A stretch of DNA of 11,923 nt, from the NCBI GenBank assembly GCA_037384225.1, contig JARROD010000113.1, forward strand, positions 1 through 11,923, in the 5' to 3' direction. This document shows positions 1-7,075 of the stretch, in pieces. The position numbers and the translations under genes are program-made. The notes below the pieces were generated by a model, which saw only the letters and a list, made by a program, of their open reading frames with translations, did no database searches and was not told the DNA's origin. Origin of the DNA: JARROD01 sp037384225 (lineage in GTDB: Bacteria; Pseudomonadota; Gammaproteobacteria; Pseudomonadales; Cellvibrionaceae). Position 1 is the stretch's first letter. Each line of letters starts with the position of its first letter.

Positions 1-567
1 GTCGAGCTTGGTTTTGAGGCTCAACCAAGAAACCCGCGCTCCTAATCTCCACGTGCCAAGTGCAGACCGCACACAGCGCCACCCGACCTCTCGACCGCCC
101 AGCCACCGAATACCCTGCCCGCTCCTGTCTGCCGATAGGATTTCAATCTGTTGGACCAGGTGTTTTCGATAGTCGATAACCTCCAATAACGGCTGTTGTC
201 GATAGGCGGAAATCTCCGAACCGGTATAGAGCTTCCAACTCTCCGGTTCACTGCCCTGGCCAAACTCCAGGATCATCCAGTTCAACAGCTCGGCCAAGTA
301 ATCATCGTTTAGATCCGCATTGGCCGAACCCGGTACCCGGACAAGGTAGCTGCGGCCCTCCTCGATCTTGAGAAAATTACCGACATAGCCTTTTAGCATG
401 GGGACGCTGTTAAAACCGCGGCCATCGTCGGTATGGCAACCCTGACAAAGCATCTGGTAATGGAATTTCGCACGCGGCTCATTGATCGTCCATTCCCCCG
501 CACTGAGCGGATTATTAGCCAGTAAAAGCAGGCCTGCGGCAACCCGGGACACAAGTTTGCTTATCAT
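1..567 (-). CDS. Periplasmic monohaem c-type cytochrome (3' end cut by window edge)
   Basis: The frame is open for 189 codons from ATG 567 to the left edge with no stop, so the gene is partial. Residues 1-23 form a signal peptide (basic start, run of Leu/Ala, likely cut after LSA23). A single haem-attachment motif, CQGCH, lies at residues 41-45; Met57 or Met98 could be the distal ligand. A helix-like stretch around residues 86-102 resembles the C-terminal helix of class I cytochromes. The start ATG overlaps the TGA of the amine dehydrogenase small-subunit gene (ATGA), which points to coupled translation. From memory, the Alcaligenes faecalis aau cluster also has a small periplasmic monohaem cytochrome gene (orf-2) directly after aauA, so a role as electron acceptor from the TTQ enzyme is likely but inferred. 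The last ~40 codons before the edge are rich in Arg, Gly and Trp and look less protein-like; a frameshift there is possible. Confidence 0.85.
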   Translation of the reverse strand, partial: MISKLVSRVAAGLLLLANNPLSAGEWTINEPRAKFHYQMLCQGCHTDDGRGFNSVPMLKGYVGNFLKIEEGRSYLVRVPGSANADLNDDYLAELLNWMILEFGQGSEPESWKLYTGSEISAYRQQPLLEVIDYRKHLVQQIEILSADRSGQGIRWLGGREVGWRCVRSALGTWRLGARVSWLSLKTKLD

Positions 568-1100
568 TTTTCAAAGGCCAAGCCAACGACAATGGCTGTT
601 GAGCAGTGATAGACCGTGCTGGAAGAACCGAGACACCAGTTTATATCATTCGATTTATCCGATCGATAGAGCGGTCGGTCGCCTTCGTCCCTCTGACAAA
701 GGCAGGTGGCGCACTGAGTGGTACCGCAGCAATCGTTGTATGAAATCACATAATGGCGACCGTCTACCGGGTTACGGCAGGTGCCGATCCAGGTGAGCGT
801 ACTCATCTCGGTTCCCGCGGGACAGCTGTTATAGCTCCCCCCACAACATTCACAGAGAAACCCGTCAACGGCGCAATAGCGCCAGTAGTCGCAACTGGCC
901 GGATCGCCGACCTCTTGAGGCGCGCGCGCAGGCTCCGGCGCGGGTGCCGTATCGGGTGTCTGCCCCCGGGCAACCGGCAATAAAGGAATCCCCCCCATGC
1001 CAACCATAGAGGTTCCCAGGGCGGCGAGAAAACCACGTCGCGAGCTTCGCTGTGCAACCCGTCGCGCTGACTTTTCAAAAAAACGGTCAAGAAATTTCAT
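564..1100 (-). CDS. aauA: Aromatic amine dehydrogenase small subunit (TTQ-bearing)
   Basis: This 178-residue protein is the catalytic light subunit of a quinoprotein amine dehydrogenase, which deaminates primary amines in the periplasm using a TTQ cofactor made from two of its own tryptophans. A twin-arginine signal is visible at residues 20-25 (SRRGFL) followed by a hydrophobic stretch. The mature part has the family's dense cysteine pattern (14 Cys, starting CDYWRYC at 70-76). Trp104 (TLTWIGTC) and Trp155 (NDINWCLG) are 51 residues apart, the same spacing as Trp109/Trp160 in A. faecalis aromatic amine dehydrogenase. Asp123 (YNDCCG) falls at the position of the catalytic base Asp128, and Ser167 replaces Thr172. 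The gene starts 1 nt after the large-subunit stop. Aromatic rather than methylamine specificity is inferred from the neighbouring 4-hydroxyphenylacetate genes; family membership is very secure. Confidence 0.93.
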   Translation of the reverse strand: MKFLDRFFEKSARRVAQRSSRRGFLAALGTSMVGMGGIPLLPVARGQTPDTAPAPEPARAPQEVGDPASCDYWRYCAVDGFLCECCGGSYNSCPAGTEMSTLTWIGTCRNPVDGRHYVISYNDCCGTTQCATCLCQRDEGDRPLYRSDKSNDINWCLGSSSTVYHCSTAIVVGLAFEK

Positions 1101-1101
1101 C

Positions 1102-2370
1102 TTAGTAGGCCTTTACGATATCCAGCGGGGTGACATTGCCAAAGTCGGACAGGGTCTGAATGAATTCGCCGGTGTGGGCGTTAAAAACATCCAAGTTCAT
1201 CTCGCCATTGGCGGCCACAAGGAGTGGGGATTCCCCCCCGGTAACACCGATGGATATGGCCCAATTCGGCACATCGATTACCCGGACCCGCTTGCGGGCC
1301 TTCAGGTCAAACACCCAAACCTGTGAGCCACCATGGGTCTGTGAACCCTCGTGACCGTCGGGTTGGAAGATGGTATACATCAGGCCAGACTCATCGACAT
1401 CGTTCAGTACCAGGCCACTGGGCCGCCAGTTGCCTGCCTTGTCTTCAGGGTTGAGCATATCCCACCTACCCTCGTACTTAATGACATCAGTACTGACATC
1501 GAAAACATGCAGCAAACCGTGAAAGCTGGGAAAGTACATTTTGTTTCCGACATATATAGGATGTTCAAACACCGGCGTTTTTACTGTATCGAAGAAAGGC
1601 TCCAACATCTGCCGTGAAGCCACGCTGCCGTCATCATTGACCACCGTATTCATCAGTGCGCCATTACTGCAGATAGAGGCGACCCCCCGCCTGCCCACCG
1701 GGTAGGTCAATACACAACCGGGAGTGGAAATCTCAGTGACAATCTCACGCTTATCCAGATCGACCACCGTAAACGAGGCAGCCGGGCTAAAGTTGGAGAC
1801 ATACATAAATTTTTCATCGGCGGACAAGCTCATGGAATAGCGCTCAGGCAGGGCCATGATCCGGTTGGGTTGCGGCCAGATAATCTCTTTTTCAATCTTC
1901 AGCGTGGATTTGTTGTAGATGGACAGAACGTCCGTACGCTTGCCACGGCTGCCTCGCTCATGGAAGGTCTCGATAATATAGAGCTCATTGCGGGTTCGCG
2001 ACTGGGTGAAGTTGCCGATCAGGGACTTGTCGACCATACCCTTGATACGCTTGGCATGGCGAGGTTCGGCGGCGTCGATAATAATAACGCGCCCGCCAAA
2101 CATACTGGAAAAACTGAGTTCGTTCACCAGCACCCAGCTATCCGGGTAGTCTTCCGGAAGCGTTTCGACAATGCCCTGCTTTTCAATGGGCAGAGGTGGC
2201 AATGAAGGGTCGGGGACAATATCCTTTTCTTTATGGTTTACCTGATCGGCACCGGTAATGGCCGGCCCCGCCGACCTTTCTCCTGTACCTTGAAAAGCAC
2301 AACCGGAGTTCAGAAGCACTAGGTTGGCCACCATCCAGAACCAGGCTAATGACATTAACTTCAGTTTCAT
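1102..2370 (-). CDS. aauB: Aromatic amine dehydrogenase large subunit (beta-propeller)
   Basis: 422 residues from the chosen ATG. It forms the seven-bladed beta-propeller scaffold that pairs with the TTQ subunit in the periplasm. Repeated blade-like strands ending in short motifs such as VVDLDKREIV, WVFDLKARKR and DVFNAHTGEF (last blade) are visible, as expected for MauB/AauB proteins of about 400 residues. I prefer ATG 2370 over an in-frame GTG at 2376 because AGGGG at 2376-2380 then sits 5 nt upstream. The N-terminus is a hydrophobic signal; Cys24 follows LNSG, which is close to but not a standard lipobox. The small-subunit gene follows after 1 nt. In known mau and aau clusters mauE/mauD-type genes lie between the two subunit genes; here they do not. 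Substrate class is inferred from context. Confidence 0.9.
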   Translation of the reverse strand: MKLKLMSLAWFWMVANLVLLNSGCAFQGTGERSAGPAITGADQVNHKEKDIVPDPSLPPLPIEKQGIVETLPEDYPDSWVLVNELSFSSMFGGRVIIIDAAEPRHAKRIKGMVDKSLIGNFTQSRTRNELYIIETFHERGSRGKRTDVLSIYNKSTLKIEKEIIWPQPNRIMALPERYSMSLSADEKFMYVSNFSPAASFTVVDLDKREIVTEISTPGCVLTYPVGRRGVASICSNGALMNTVVNDDGSVASRQMLEPFFDTVKTPVFEHPIYVGNKMYFPSFHGLLHVFDVSTDVIKYEGRWDMLNPEDKAGNWRPSGLVLNDVDESGLMYTIFQPDGHEGSQTHGGSQVWVFDLKARKRVRVIDVPNWAISIGVTGGESPLLVAANGEMNLDVFNAHTGEFIQTLSDFGNVTPLDIVKAY

Positions 2371-2409
2371 TCTCACCCCTCGGAATGCTTCACCACAAAA
2401 CCATCCGGC

Positions 2410-2421
2410 CTGTGATCACAG
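2410..2421. repeat. Perfect 12-bp palindrome CTGTGATCACAG
   Basis: A perfect palindrome lies in the 70-bp gap between the aldehyde dehydrogenase stop and the amine dehydrogenase large-subunit start. It could bind a dimeric regulator or form a small hairpin in the transcript. On the minus strand the T-run lies before it, not after it, so it is not a rho-independent terminator for this operon. No function is assigned. Confidence 0.35.
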
Positions 2422-2440
2422 TCAATCAAAAAAGTTTAGA

Positions 2441-3862
2441 CTATTTCACGACCTTCACTGTCTGAATATGGGTAAACTCCTCCAGACCATAGCTTCCGAA
2501 CTCGACACCAAAGCCGGATTCCTTGATGCCACCGAATGGGGCGTTGGGCTGAATCGCTCCGTGGTCGTTGATCCAAAGCGAGCCGGACTCGATCTGTTTA
2601 CCCACTTCCAGAGCCCGGTCGATGTCTTTCGCCCAAACCGAACCGCCCAGGCCCGACGGGCTGTCATTTGCCAGGCTGATGACTTCATCGATATCGCGAT
2701 ATTTAATAATAGGAACAATGGGACCGAAAGGCTCCTCATCCACCAGGCGGCTGCCATTGGACAGATCGGCGACCAGCGTCGGCGCGAAGAAATAACCCTC
2801 CCGGTCCAACGGCTGACCACCACAGAGAAAACGGCCACCTTCACGGCGGGCGGATTCGGCCAGTTCCTCGACAATCTTCAATTGACGCTTGTTTTGTAGC
2901 GGCCCCAGATCCGTCCCCTCTTCCAAGCCATCGCCAACCTTGAGCTGGCCGGCGATCGACGCCATTTCCTGTGCCAGTTCTTCATAGATAGACTCAGGCA
3001 CATACAAGCGCTTAAGGGCCGCACAGGTCTGGCCGTTGTTGTGAAAGCAGGCACCAACCAGCTTGGGGGCCACAGCCTTGATATCCACATCATCGAGCAC
3101 AATACCGGCGTCGTTGCCACTCAACTCCAGGGTCAAACGCTTGAGGTTGCCCGCCGCGGAACGCATGATGTCCTTGCCGGTGACAGAGGACCCGGTAAAC
3201 ACAATTTTGGCAATACCCGGGTGATTGGTGATTGCCGCGCCCAGCTTGGGGCCACCGGAAACGATATTGAGCACCCCTGGGGGCAGGATGCTGTTGGCCA
3301 ACTCGACAAAGCGCAGGGTGGCAACAGGTGTGAAGGGGGAAGGTTTGATCACGACCGTATTGCCCGCGCGCAACGCCGGCGCAATGTGCCAAATGGCAAT
3401 CATCAACGGCCAGTTCCAGGGCGTGATAGAACCCACAACACCCAAGGGCTTGCGGTGAACCTCAACACGCGCGGCATCGTCATCCTGGATCACATCCACC
3501 GGTAATTCAAGATCCGCCGTCACATGCAACCAGGCCATGGAACCGCCTACCTCCATACCGGAGCCAACGCCATTGAGACCGCCCATGGGCTTTCCAGACT
3601 CTTTGGTGACGATTTCCATCAGCTCGGGCATATTGTCTTCCAGCCGAACCGCCAATTGGTGTATCAGGTCCTGGCGTTGTGCGTCGGAGGTTTGCGACCA
3701 ACTCTTGAACGCTTCGGCTGCCGCCGCGACCGCGCGATCAACGTCTTCCGGGGTTCCCACAGCCACCTGCGCAAAAGGCTGGCCCGTCGCTGGATTAATC
3801 ACATCGGCAAGCTCAGAGGCCGCGCCAGCCTCACCATTGATTATCATGTTATATTGCTTCAT
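2441..3862 (-). CDS. NAD(P)-dependent aldehyde dehydrogenase, probably arylacetaldehyde-oxidising
   Basis: 473 residues, the normal length for the ALDH superfamily, which oxidises aldehydes to acids in the cytoplasm. Key residues are all present: Asn150 in TPWNWP, cofactor-contacting Lys173 in IKPS, the FTGSSVTG turn at 222-229, general base Glu246 in LELSG, nucleophile Cys280 in GQTCAALKR and Glu377 in EEPFGP. ATG 3862 is preceded by a weak site (GGTGG). It lies between hpaR and the amine dehydrogenase genes on the same strand. The likely substrate is the aldehyde released by the amine dehydrogenase, e.g. 4-hydroxyphenylacetaldehyde from tyramine, giving 4-hydroxyphenylacetate. The substrate is inferred from context only. 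It is distinct from the second ALDH in this window (hpaE), with a different Cys motif (QTCAALKR versus QRCTSSSR). Confidence 0.88.
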   Translation of the reverse strand: MKQYNMIINGEAGAASELADVINPATGQPFAQVAVGTPEDVDRAVAAAAEAFKSWSQTSDAQRQDLIHQLAVRLEDNMPELMEIVTKESGKPMGGLNGVGSGMEVGGSMAWLHVTADLELPVDVIQDDDAARVEVHRKPLGVVGSITPWNWPLMIAIWHIAPALRAGNTVVIKPSPFTPVATLRFVELANSILPPGVLNIVSGGPKLGAAITNHPGIAKIVFTGSSVTGKDIMRSAAGNLKRLTLELSGNDAGIVLDDVDIKAVAPKLVGACFHNNGQTCAALKRLYVPESIYEELAQEMASIAGQLKVGDGLEEGTDLGPLQNKRQLKIVEELAESARREGGRFLCGGQPLDREGYFFAPTLVADLSNGSRLVDEEPFGPIVPIIKYRDIDEVISLANDSPSGLGGSVWAKDIDRALEVGKQIESGSLWINDHGAIQPNAPFGGIKESGFGVEFGSYGLEEFTHIQTVKVVK

Positions 3863-3977
3863 CTTTCCACCATCCAGTTCTTTGATTTGCTGTCAGCCTT
3901 TGCCAAGACTCAGGCACGTGTACTTGATTTCCAGGTAATCCTGAATGCGGTATGGATATCTTTCAGACATGTCCCCC

Positions 3978-4472
3978 CTATCTGGTCGACATCTCATTGC
4001 TATTTTCCACTGACGCTTCCACTGACTCGTTTTCCGCCGACAATTTTTCCGTCAACTCATCCAGCAATTCATATAACAATTCTAACTTGCCGTAACCGAA
4101 GATTTTGGTGATGTGTTCATAACGCGCTTCGGACTGAGGCGCCATGATATCCACGAGTTCCTTCCCCTTCCCGGTCAGGCTGATCATGGAGCGGCGCATG
4201 TCCGCCTTGGACGTTCGCCGTTCAATTAGGCTTCGCTTTTCCAGATACTGAACAATCCGCGACAGGCTGGGCATCAGCAGGTAACACTGCTGGGCAATGG
4301 AACTCATTTCCGTTTCTGCCTGACCGGAGGCCATATTGTCGAACAGCGCCCGCAGTACACGCCATTGCTGAGCAGACAATTCGTGTTCTCGCAAATGAGG
4401 TAAAAAGTTGCGCATCACAGCTTCCCTGGCTTTGAGCAGAGACATCGGCAGGGATCGTCGGAATTCTCTCAT
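3978..4472 (-). CDS. hpaR: MarR-family repressor of homoprotocatechuate genes, HpaR type
   Basis: 164 residues from ATG 4472. The N-terminal segment RRSLPMSLLKAREAVMRNF and the following SAQQWRVLRAL match the HpaR branch of MarR regulators, which repress the homoprotocatechuate meta-cleavage genes until the aromatic acid binds. A winged helix-turn-helix follows, with recognition helix around LMPSLSRIVQYLEKR and wing around SKADMRRSMISLT. An earlier in-frame GTG at 4517 would overlap the upstream gene by 38 nt; I chose the ATG because it leaves a 7-nt gap and gives a length closer to E. coli HpaR (about 150). The C-terminal 20 residues are acidic and low-complexity. It is in one operon with the FAH gene, so it probably represses its own transcription through the palindromes at 5385-5396 and 5492-5503 (inferred). 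Confidence 0.9.
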   Translation of the reverse strand: MREFRRSLPMSLLKAREAVMRNFLPHLREHELSAQQWRVLRALFDNMASGQAETEMSSIAQQCYLLMPSLSRIVQYLEKRSLIERRTSKADMRRSMISLTGKGKELVDIMAPQSEARYEHITKIFGYGKLELLYELLDELTEKLSAENESVEASVENSNEMSTR

Positions 4473-4479
4473 AGATAGC

Positions 4480-5343
4480 TTAAACCTGTTCGTCTTCAAC
4501 ACCATTGGATAGTACACCGACTCCCTCGACTTCTACCTCAACAATGTCCCCCGGTTTGAGGTAAATCGGCGGATCAAAGCGGGCGCCCGCTCCGTTTGGG
4601 GTTCCGGTGGCAATAATATCACCGGGCTTTAGTTCACAGAAAGTTGAGAGATATTCGATAATAAATGTAATCGGGAACATCATACTGGCCGAGGTGTCGT
4701 GCTGGCGCAGCTCACCATTCACTCGCGTACTGATATGCATATCCTCTAACGCGGCGGAGGAAAATTCATCAGCGCTAACCATCCATGGGCCCATGGAGCC
4801 GGAATGGACAAAGTTCTTGCCCTGGGTCACATTAAACTTGGCGTGTCGCACCCAATCGCGAAGAGTACCTTCATTCATTATGGTCAGGCCGGCAATATGC
4901 TCAAAAGCGTTTTCTCGACTGATTCTGCGGCCTGCCTTGCCAATCACCACCACAATTTCCCCCTCGTAATCCAGTTGATGAGACTCCGGCGGGCGAATCA
5001 GGGGCTGATTGTGACCGGTAAGGGAGTCCGGAAAACGTATAAATACACTGGGTTTGGTCGGCGCCGCGCTGCCATCCTTGTACTCAGCGTTACGATTGGC
5101 ATAATTCACGCCAATGCAGAGGATCTTTTCCGGTGCCGTAACAGGTGGCAACAGCGTCACTGAATCAAACGCTATAGCCTCTTCGGTATCCACACTTATA
5201 TCCGCCAGCAACCCATTTTCAATGGCCGCTTTGAGAGAAGGGGCAACTGACTGCAGATCCACCAATACGTCTCCAGAGCCCTCGGCAACAACGGCACCCC
5301 AGGATATAACCCCCTCTTCTTTTTTATAGGTAGCAAAGCGCAT
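4480..5343 (-). CDS. Fumarylacetoacetate hydrolase (FAH) family enzyme, candidate HpaG-type decarboxylase/isomerase
   Basis: 287 residues: an N-terminal region to about 70, then one FAH catalytic domain starting at PEKILCIGVNYANR. The metal-binding ExE is Glu127/Glu129 (LDYEGEIVVVIG). The third ligand, 29 residues on and usually Asp in an 'ND' motif, is Glu158 here (MNEGTLRDW); I recall Glu variants elsewhere in this superfamily. E. coli HpaG has two fused FAH domains that decarboxylate and then isomerise in the homoprotocatechuate pathway; only one domain is present here, so a partner gene would be needed. Position at the head of the hpaR operon, divergent from hpaE, supports a role in the pathway. 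ATG 5343 has GAGG at 5351-5354, 7 nt away. The family is certain; the exact reaction is not. Confidence 0.85.
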   Translation of the reverse strand: MRFATYKKEEGVISWGAVVAEGSGDVLVDLQSVAPSLKAAIENGLLADISVDTEEAIAFDSVTLLPPVTAPEKILCIGVNYANRNAEYKDGSAAPTKPSVFIRFPDSLTGHNQPLIRPPESHQLDYEGEIVVVIGKAGRRISRENAFEHIAGLTIMNEGTLRDWVRHAKFNVTQGKNFVHSGSMGPWMVSADEFSSAALEDMHISTRVNGELRQHDTSASMMFPITFIIEYLSTFCELKPGDIIATGTPNGAGARFDPPIYLKPGDIVEVEVEGVGVLSNGVEDEQV

Positions 5344-5377
5344 ATAACGTCCTCAAAACAAGGCTTTAAGCTTTAAG

Positions 5378-5404
5378 GTTATAGTTAACGCGTTAATATG
5401 TAAA
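5378..5404 (-). promoter_or_regulatory. Predicted promoter for the FAH-hpaR operon
   Basis: On the minus strand, -35 TTTACA (plus 5399-5404) and -10 TATAAC (plus 5378-5383) are separated by 15 nt, slightly short of the optimum. Transcription would begin near 5371, about 28 nt before ATG 5343. The spacer holds the palindrome TTAACGCGTTAA, so a bound repressor would block polymerase. Confidence 0.5.
5385..5396. promoter_or_regulatory. Candidate HpaR operator 1, TTAACGCGTTAA
   Basis: A perfect 12-bp palindrome lies between the predicted -35 and -10 of the leftward promoter. A second copy matching at 10 of 12 positions (TTAACACGTTAT, 5492-5503) lies in the rightward promoter. MarR proteins bind such AT-rich palindromes as dimers and an HpaR gene is in the leftward operon, so HpaR is the most likely ligand. 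Binding is inferred. Confidence 0.55.
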
Positions 5405-5464
5405 CCCCGAGAAGATGAAATTTAAAACAAAAAAATCGGCTTATAAACCAGATAAAAACACGAG

Positions 5465-5474
5465 TGAGCGCTCA
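5465..5474. promoter_or_regulatory. Palindrome TGAGCGCTCA upstream of the hpaE -35
   Basis: A perfect 10-bp palindrome ends 3 nt before the -35 of the predicted hpaE promoter, the usual place for an activator site. It differs from the two TTAAC-type palindromes. No protein can be assigned from sequence alone. Confidence 0.3.
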
Positions 5475-5477
5475 TGA

Positions 5478-5506
5478 TTGACCAACTTTAATTAACACGT
5501 TATATT
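5478..5506 (+). promoter_or_regulatory. Predicted sigma70 promoter of the hpaE operon
   Basis: TTGACC (5478-5483) and TATATT (5501-5506) each match the sigma70 consensus at 5 of 6 positions and are separated by 17 nt. The predicted start is near 5513, leaving about 20 nt of leader that carries the ribosome site GGAGGG at 5520-5525. The palindrome 5492-5503 fills part of the spacer and overlaps the -10. Confidence 0.65.
5492..5503. promoter_or_regulatory. Candidate HpaR operator 2, TTAACACGTTAT
   Basis: This imperfect palindrome matches operator 1 (5385-5396) at 10 of 12 positions. It overlaps the -10 of the rightward promoter, a typical repressor position. The two sites are 107 bp apart centre to centre, so the same regulator could control both divergent operons or bridge the sites. 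Inferred from similarity and position only. Confidence 0.5.
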
Positions 5507-5532
5507 TAAGCCCTATTATGGAGGGCAACAAA

Positions 5533-7065
5533 ATGTCAGAATTCGCCAGCAACCTCTCGCTTGCGGAAAACTATCTCAAGCGCTTTCGGGAAAACACCAC
5601 AACACACTTTATTAATGGTCAGTGGTCCGGCGCCGAAGGCATGGAAACCTTTGACAATTACACGCCCGTGGATAATAGCAGTATCGGCCAGGTAGCCCGT
5701 GGCACAGCAGCAGACATTGATTCCGCGTGTCAGGCGGCCAAGGAGGCCTTTCCCGCCTGGAGCAATATGCCCGGCGCCGAGCGCAAGAAAATTCTCCATC
5801 ATTTTGCCGATTTGATTGTCAAACGCGCCGGGGAAATTGCGCTGGTGGAAAGCATGGATTGCGGCCAACCCTTGCGGTTCATGCGCCAGGCGGCCGTTCG
5901 CGGCGCCGCCAACTTTCGCTTTTTTGCCGACAAGGCTCCGGAAGCACGCAACGGCCAGGCCCTGTATCAACCCGAGCACAGCAACCTGACCATACGTACG
6001 CCAATTGGCCCAGTCGGCGTTATTACACCCTGGAACACCCCTTTTATGTTGTCCACCTGGAAGATTGCCCCGGCCCTGGCGGCAGGCTGCACCGTGGTGC
6101 ACAAACCGGCTGAATTCAGCCCTCTCACAGCGGCTATTCTCGCTGAAGTCAGCCGCGAAGCAGGCCTTCCCGATGGCGTCTGGAACATGGTCAACGGTTT
6201 CGGCGAGGTGGTCGGCAAACGCCTGACGGAGCATCCCGATATTAAAGCCATCGCCTTTGTCGGCGAATCACAGACCGGCGCCCATATCATGAGCCAGGGG
6301 GCCGCCACCCTAAAACGAACCCACTTTGAACTGGGCGGCAAAAACCCGGTCATCGTGTTTGATGACGCCGATTTTGACCGCGCCCTGGACGCTGTCGTTT
6401 TCATGATCTACAGCCTCAACGGCCAGCGTTGCACGTCCAGCAGCCGCCTGCTGATTCAAGCGGGTATTCGCGACCGCTTTATAGCCGCTTTGGAGCAGCG
6501 GGTTAAAAACCTCAAAGTCGGTCACCCGCTGGATCCCGCCACCGAGGTCGGCCCGCTTATCCACACCAGCCATTGCGAGAAGGTTATGAGCTATATGGAT
6601 ATCGCCCGCCAGGACGGCGCCCGTACCGCCGTGGGTGGAAATCGCTATCAGGATGACAATGTCAGCGCCAACGGCAATTATATCCAGCCCACGCTCTTTA
6701 CTGACGCCAACAACGACATGCGGATCGCCCGGGAAGAGATCTTTGGCCCGGTCCTCACCGCCGTCAGCTTTGACAGTGAAGAACAGGCGATCCAGATAGC
6801 CAACGATAGCCCCTATGGTCTGGCAGCTTACGCCTGGACCAGCGACCAGGGTCGCGCCCTGCGCCTGGCTCACCACATTGAAACCGGCATGCTCTGGATT
6901 AATTCGGAAAACAATCGCAACCTGCCTTCTCCCTTTGGCGGAATTAAAATGAGCGGCATCGGCCGCGATGGCGGTGACTACAGCTTCGACTTCTATATGG
7001 AGACGAAGAATGTCTGCATGGCGCACGGCACCCACAAAGTGCCGCAACTCGGAAAAACGTCCTAA
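5533..7065 (+). CDS. hpaE: 5-carboxymethyl-2-hydroxymuconate semialdehyde dehydrogenase
   Basis: 510 residues; ALDH superfamily. It oxidises the semialdehyde ring-cleavage product of homoprotocatechuate to 5-carboxymethyl-2-hydroxymuconate with NAD. Catalytic elements: Asn168 in TPWNTP, Lys191 in VHKPAEFSP, FVGESQTG at 242-249, Glu266 in FELGGKNP and Cys300 in LNGQRCTSSSR. The stretch from VVFMIYSLNGQRC onward is characteristic of HpaE. I start at ATG 5533 because GGAGGG (5520-5525) is 7 nt upstream; an in-frame ATG at 5518 overlaps that ribosome site. It is the first gene of a rightward operon, behind the promoter at 5478-5506. In E. coli hpaD follows hpaE; here hpaF follows after only 10 nt. 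Confidence 0.93.
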   Translation: MSEFASNLSLAENYLKRFRENTTTHFINGQWSGAEGMETFDNYTPVDNSSIGQVARGTAADIDSACQAAKEAFPAWSNMPGAERKKILHHFADLIVKRAGEIALVESMDCGQPLRFMRQAAVRGAANFRFFADKAPEARNGQALYQPEHSNLTIRTPIGPVGVITPWNTPFMLSTWKIAPALAAGCTVVHKPAEFSPLTAAILAEVSREAGLPDGVWNMVNGFGEVVGKRLTEHPDIKAIAFVGESQTGAHIMSQGAATLKRTHFELGGKNPVIVFDDADFDRALDAVVFMIYSLNGQRCTSSSRLLIQAGIRDRFIAALEQRVKNLKVGHPLDPATEVGPLIHTSHCEKVMSYMDIARQDGARTAVGGNRYQDDNVSANGNYIQPTLFTDANNDMRIAREEIFGPVLTAVSFDSEEQAIQIANDSPYGLAAYAWTSDQGRALRLAHHIETGMLWINSENNRNLPSPFGGIKMSGIGRDGGDYSFDFYMETKNVCMAHGTHKVPQLGKTS

Positions 7066-7075
7066 CGGTTTTCGC

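Noticed and set aside
3893..3970. 25-residue frame on the minus strand between hpaR and the aldehyde dehydrogenase gene, preceded by six G's
   Set aside because: The G-run is only 2 nt from the ATG, too close for a ribosome site, and the peptide has no recognisable pattern. The 115-bp gap otherwise shows nothing clear.
4473..4517. Earlier GTG start for hpaR at 4517
   Set aside because: It would overlap the FAH gene by 38 nt and add 15 residues not expected from HpaR; ATG 4472 fits spacing and length better.
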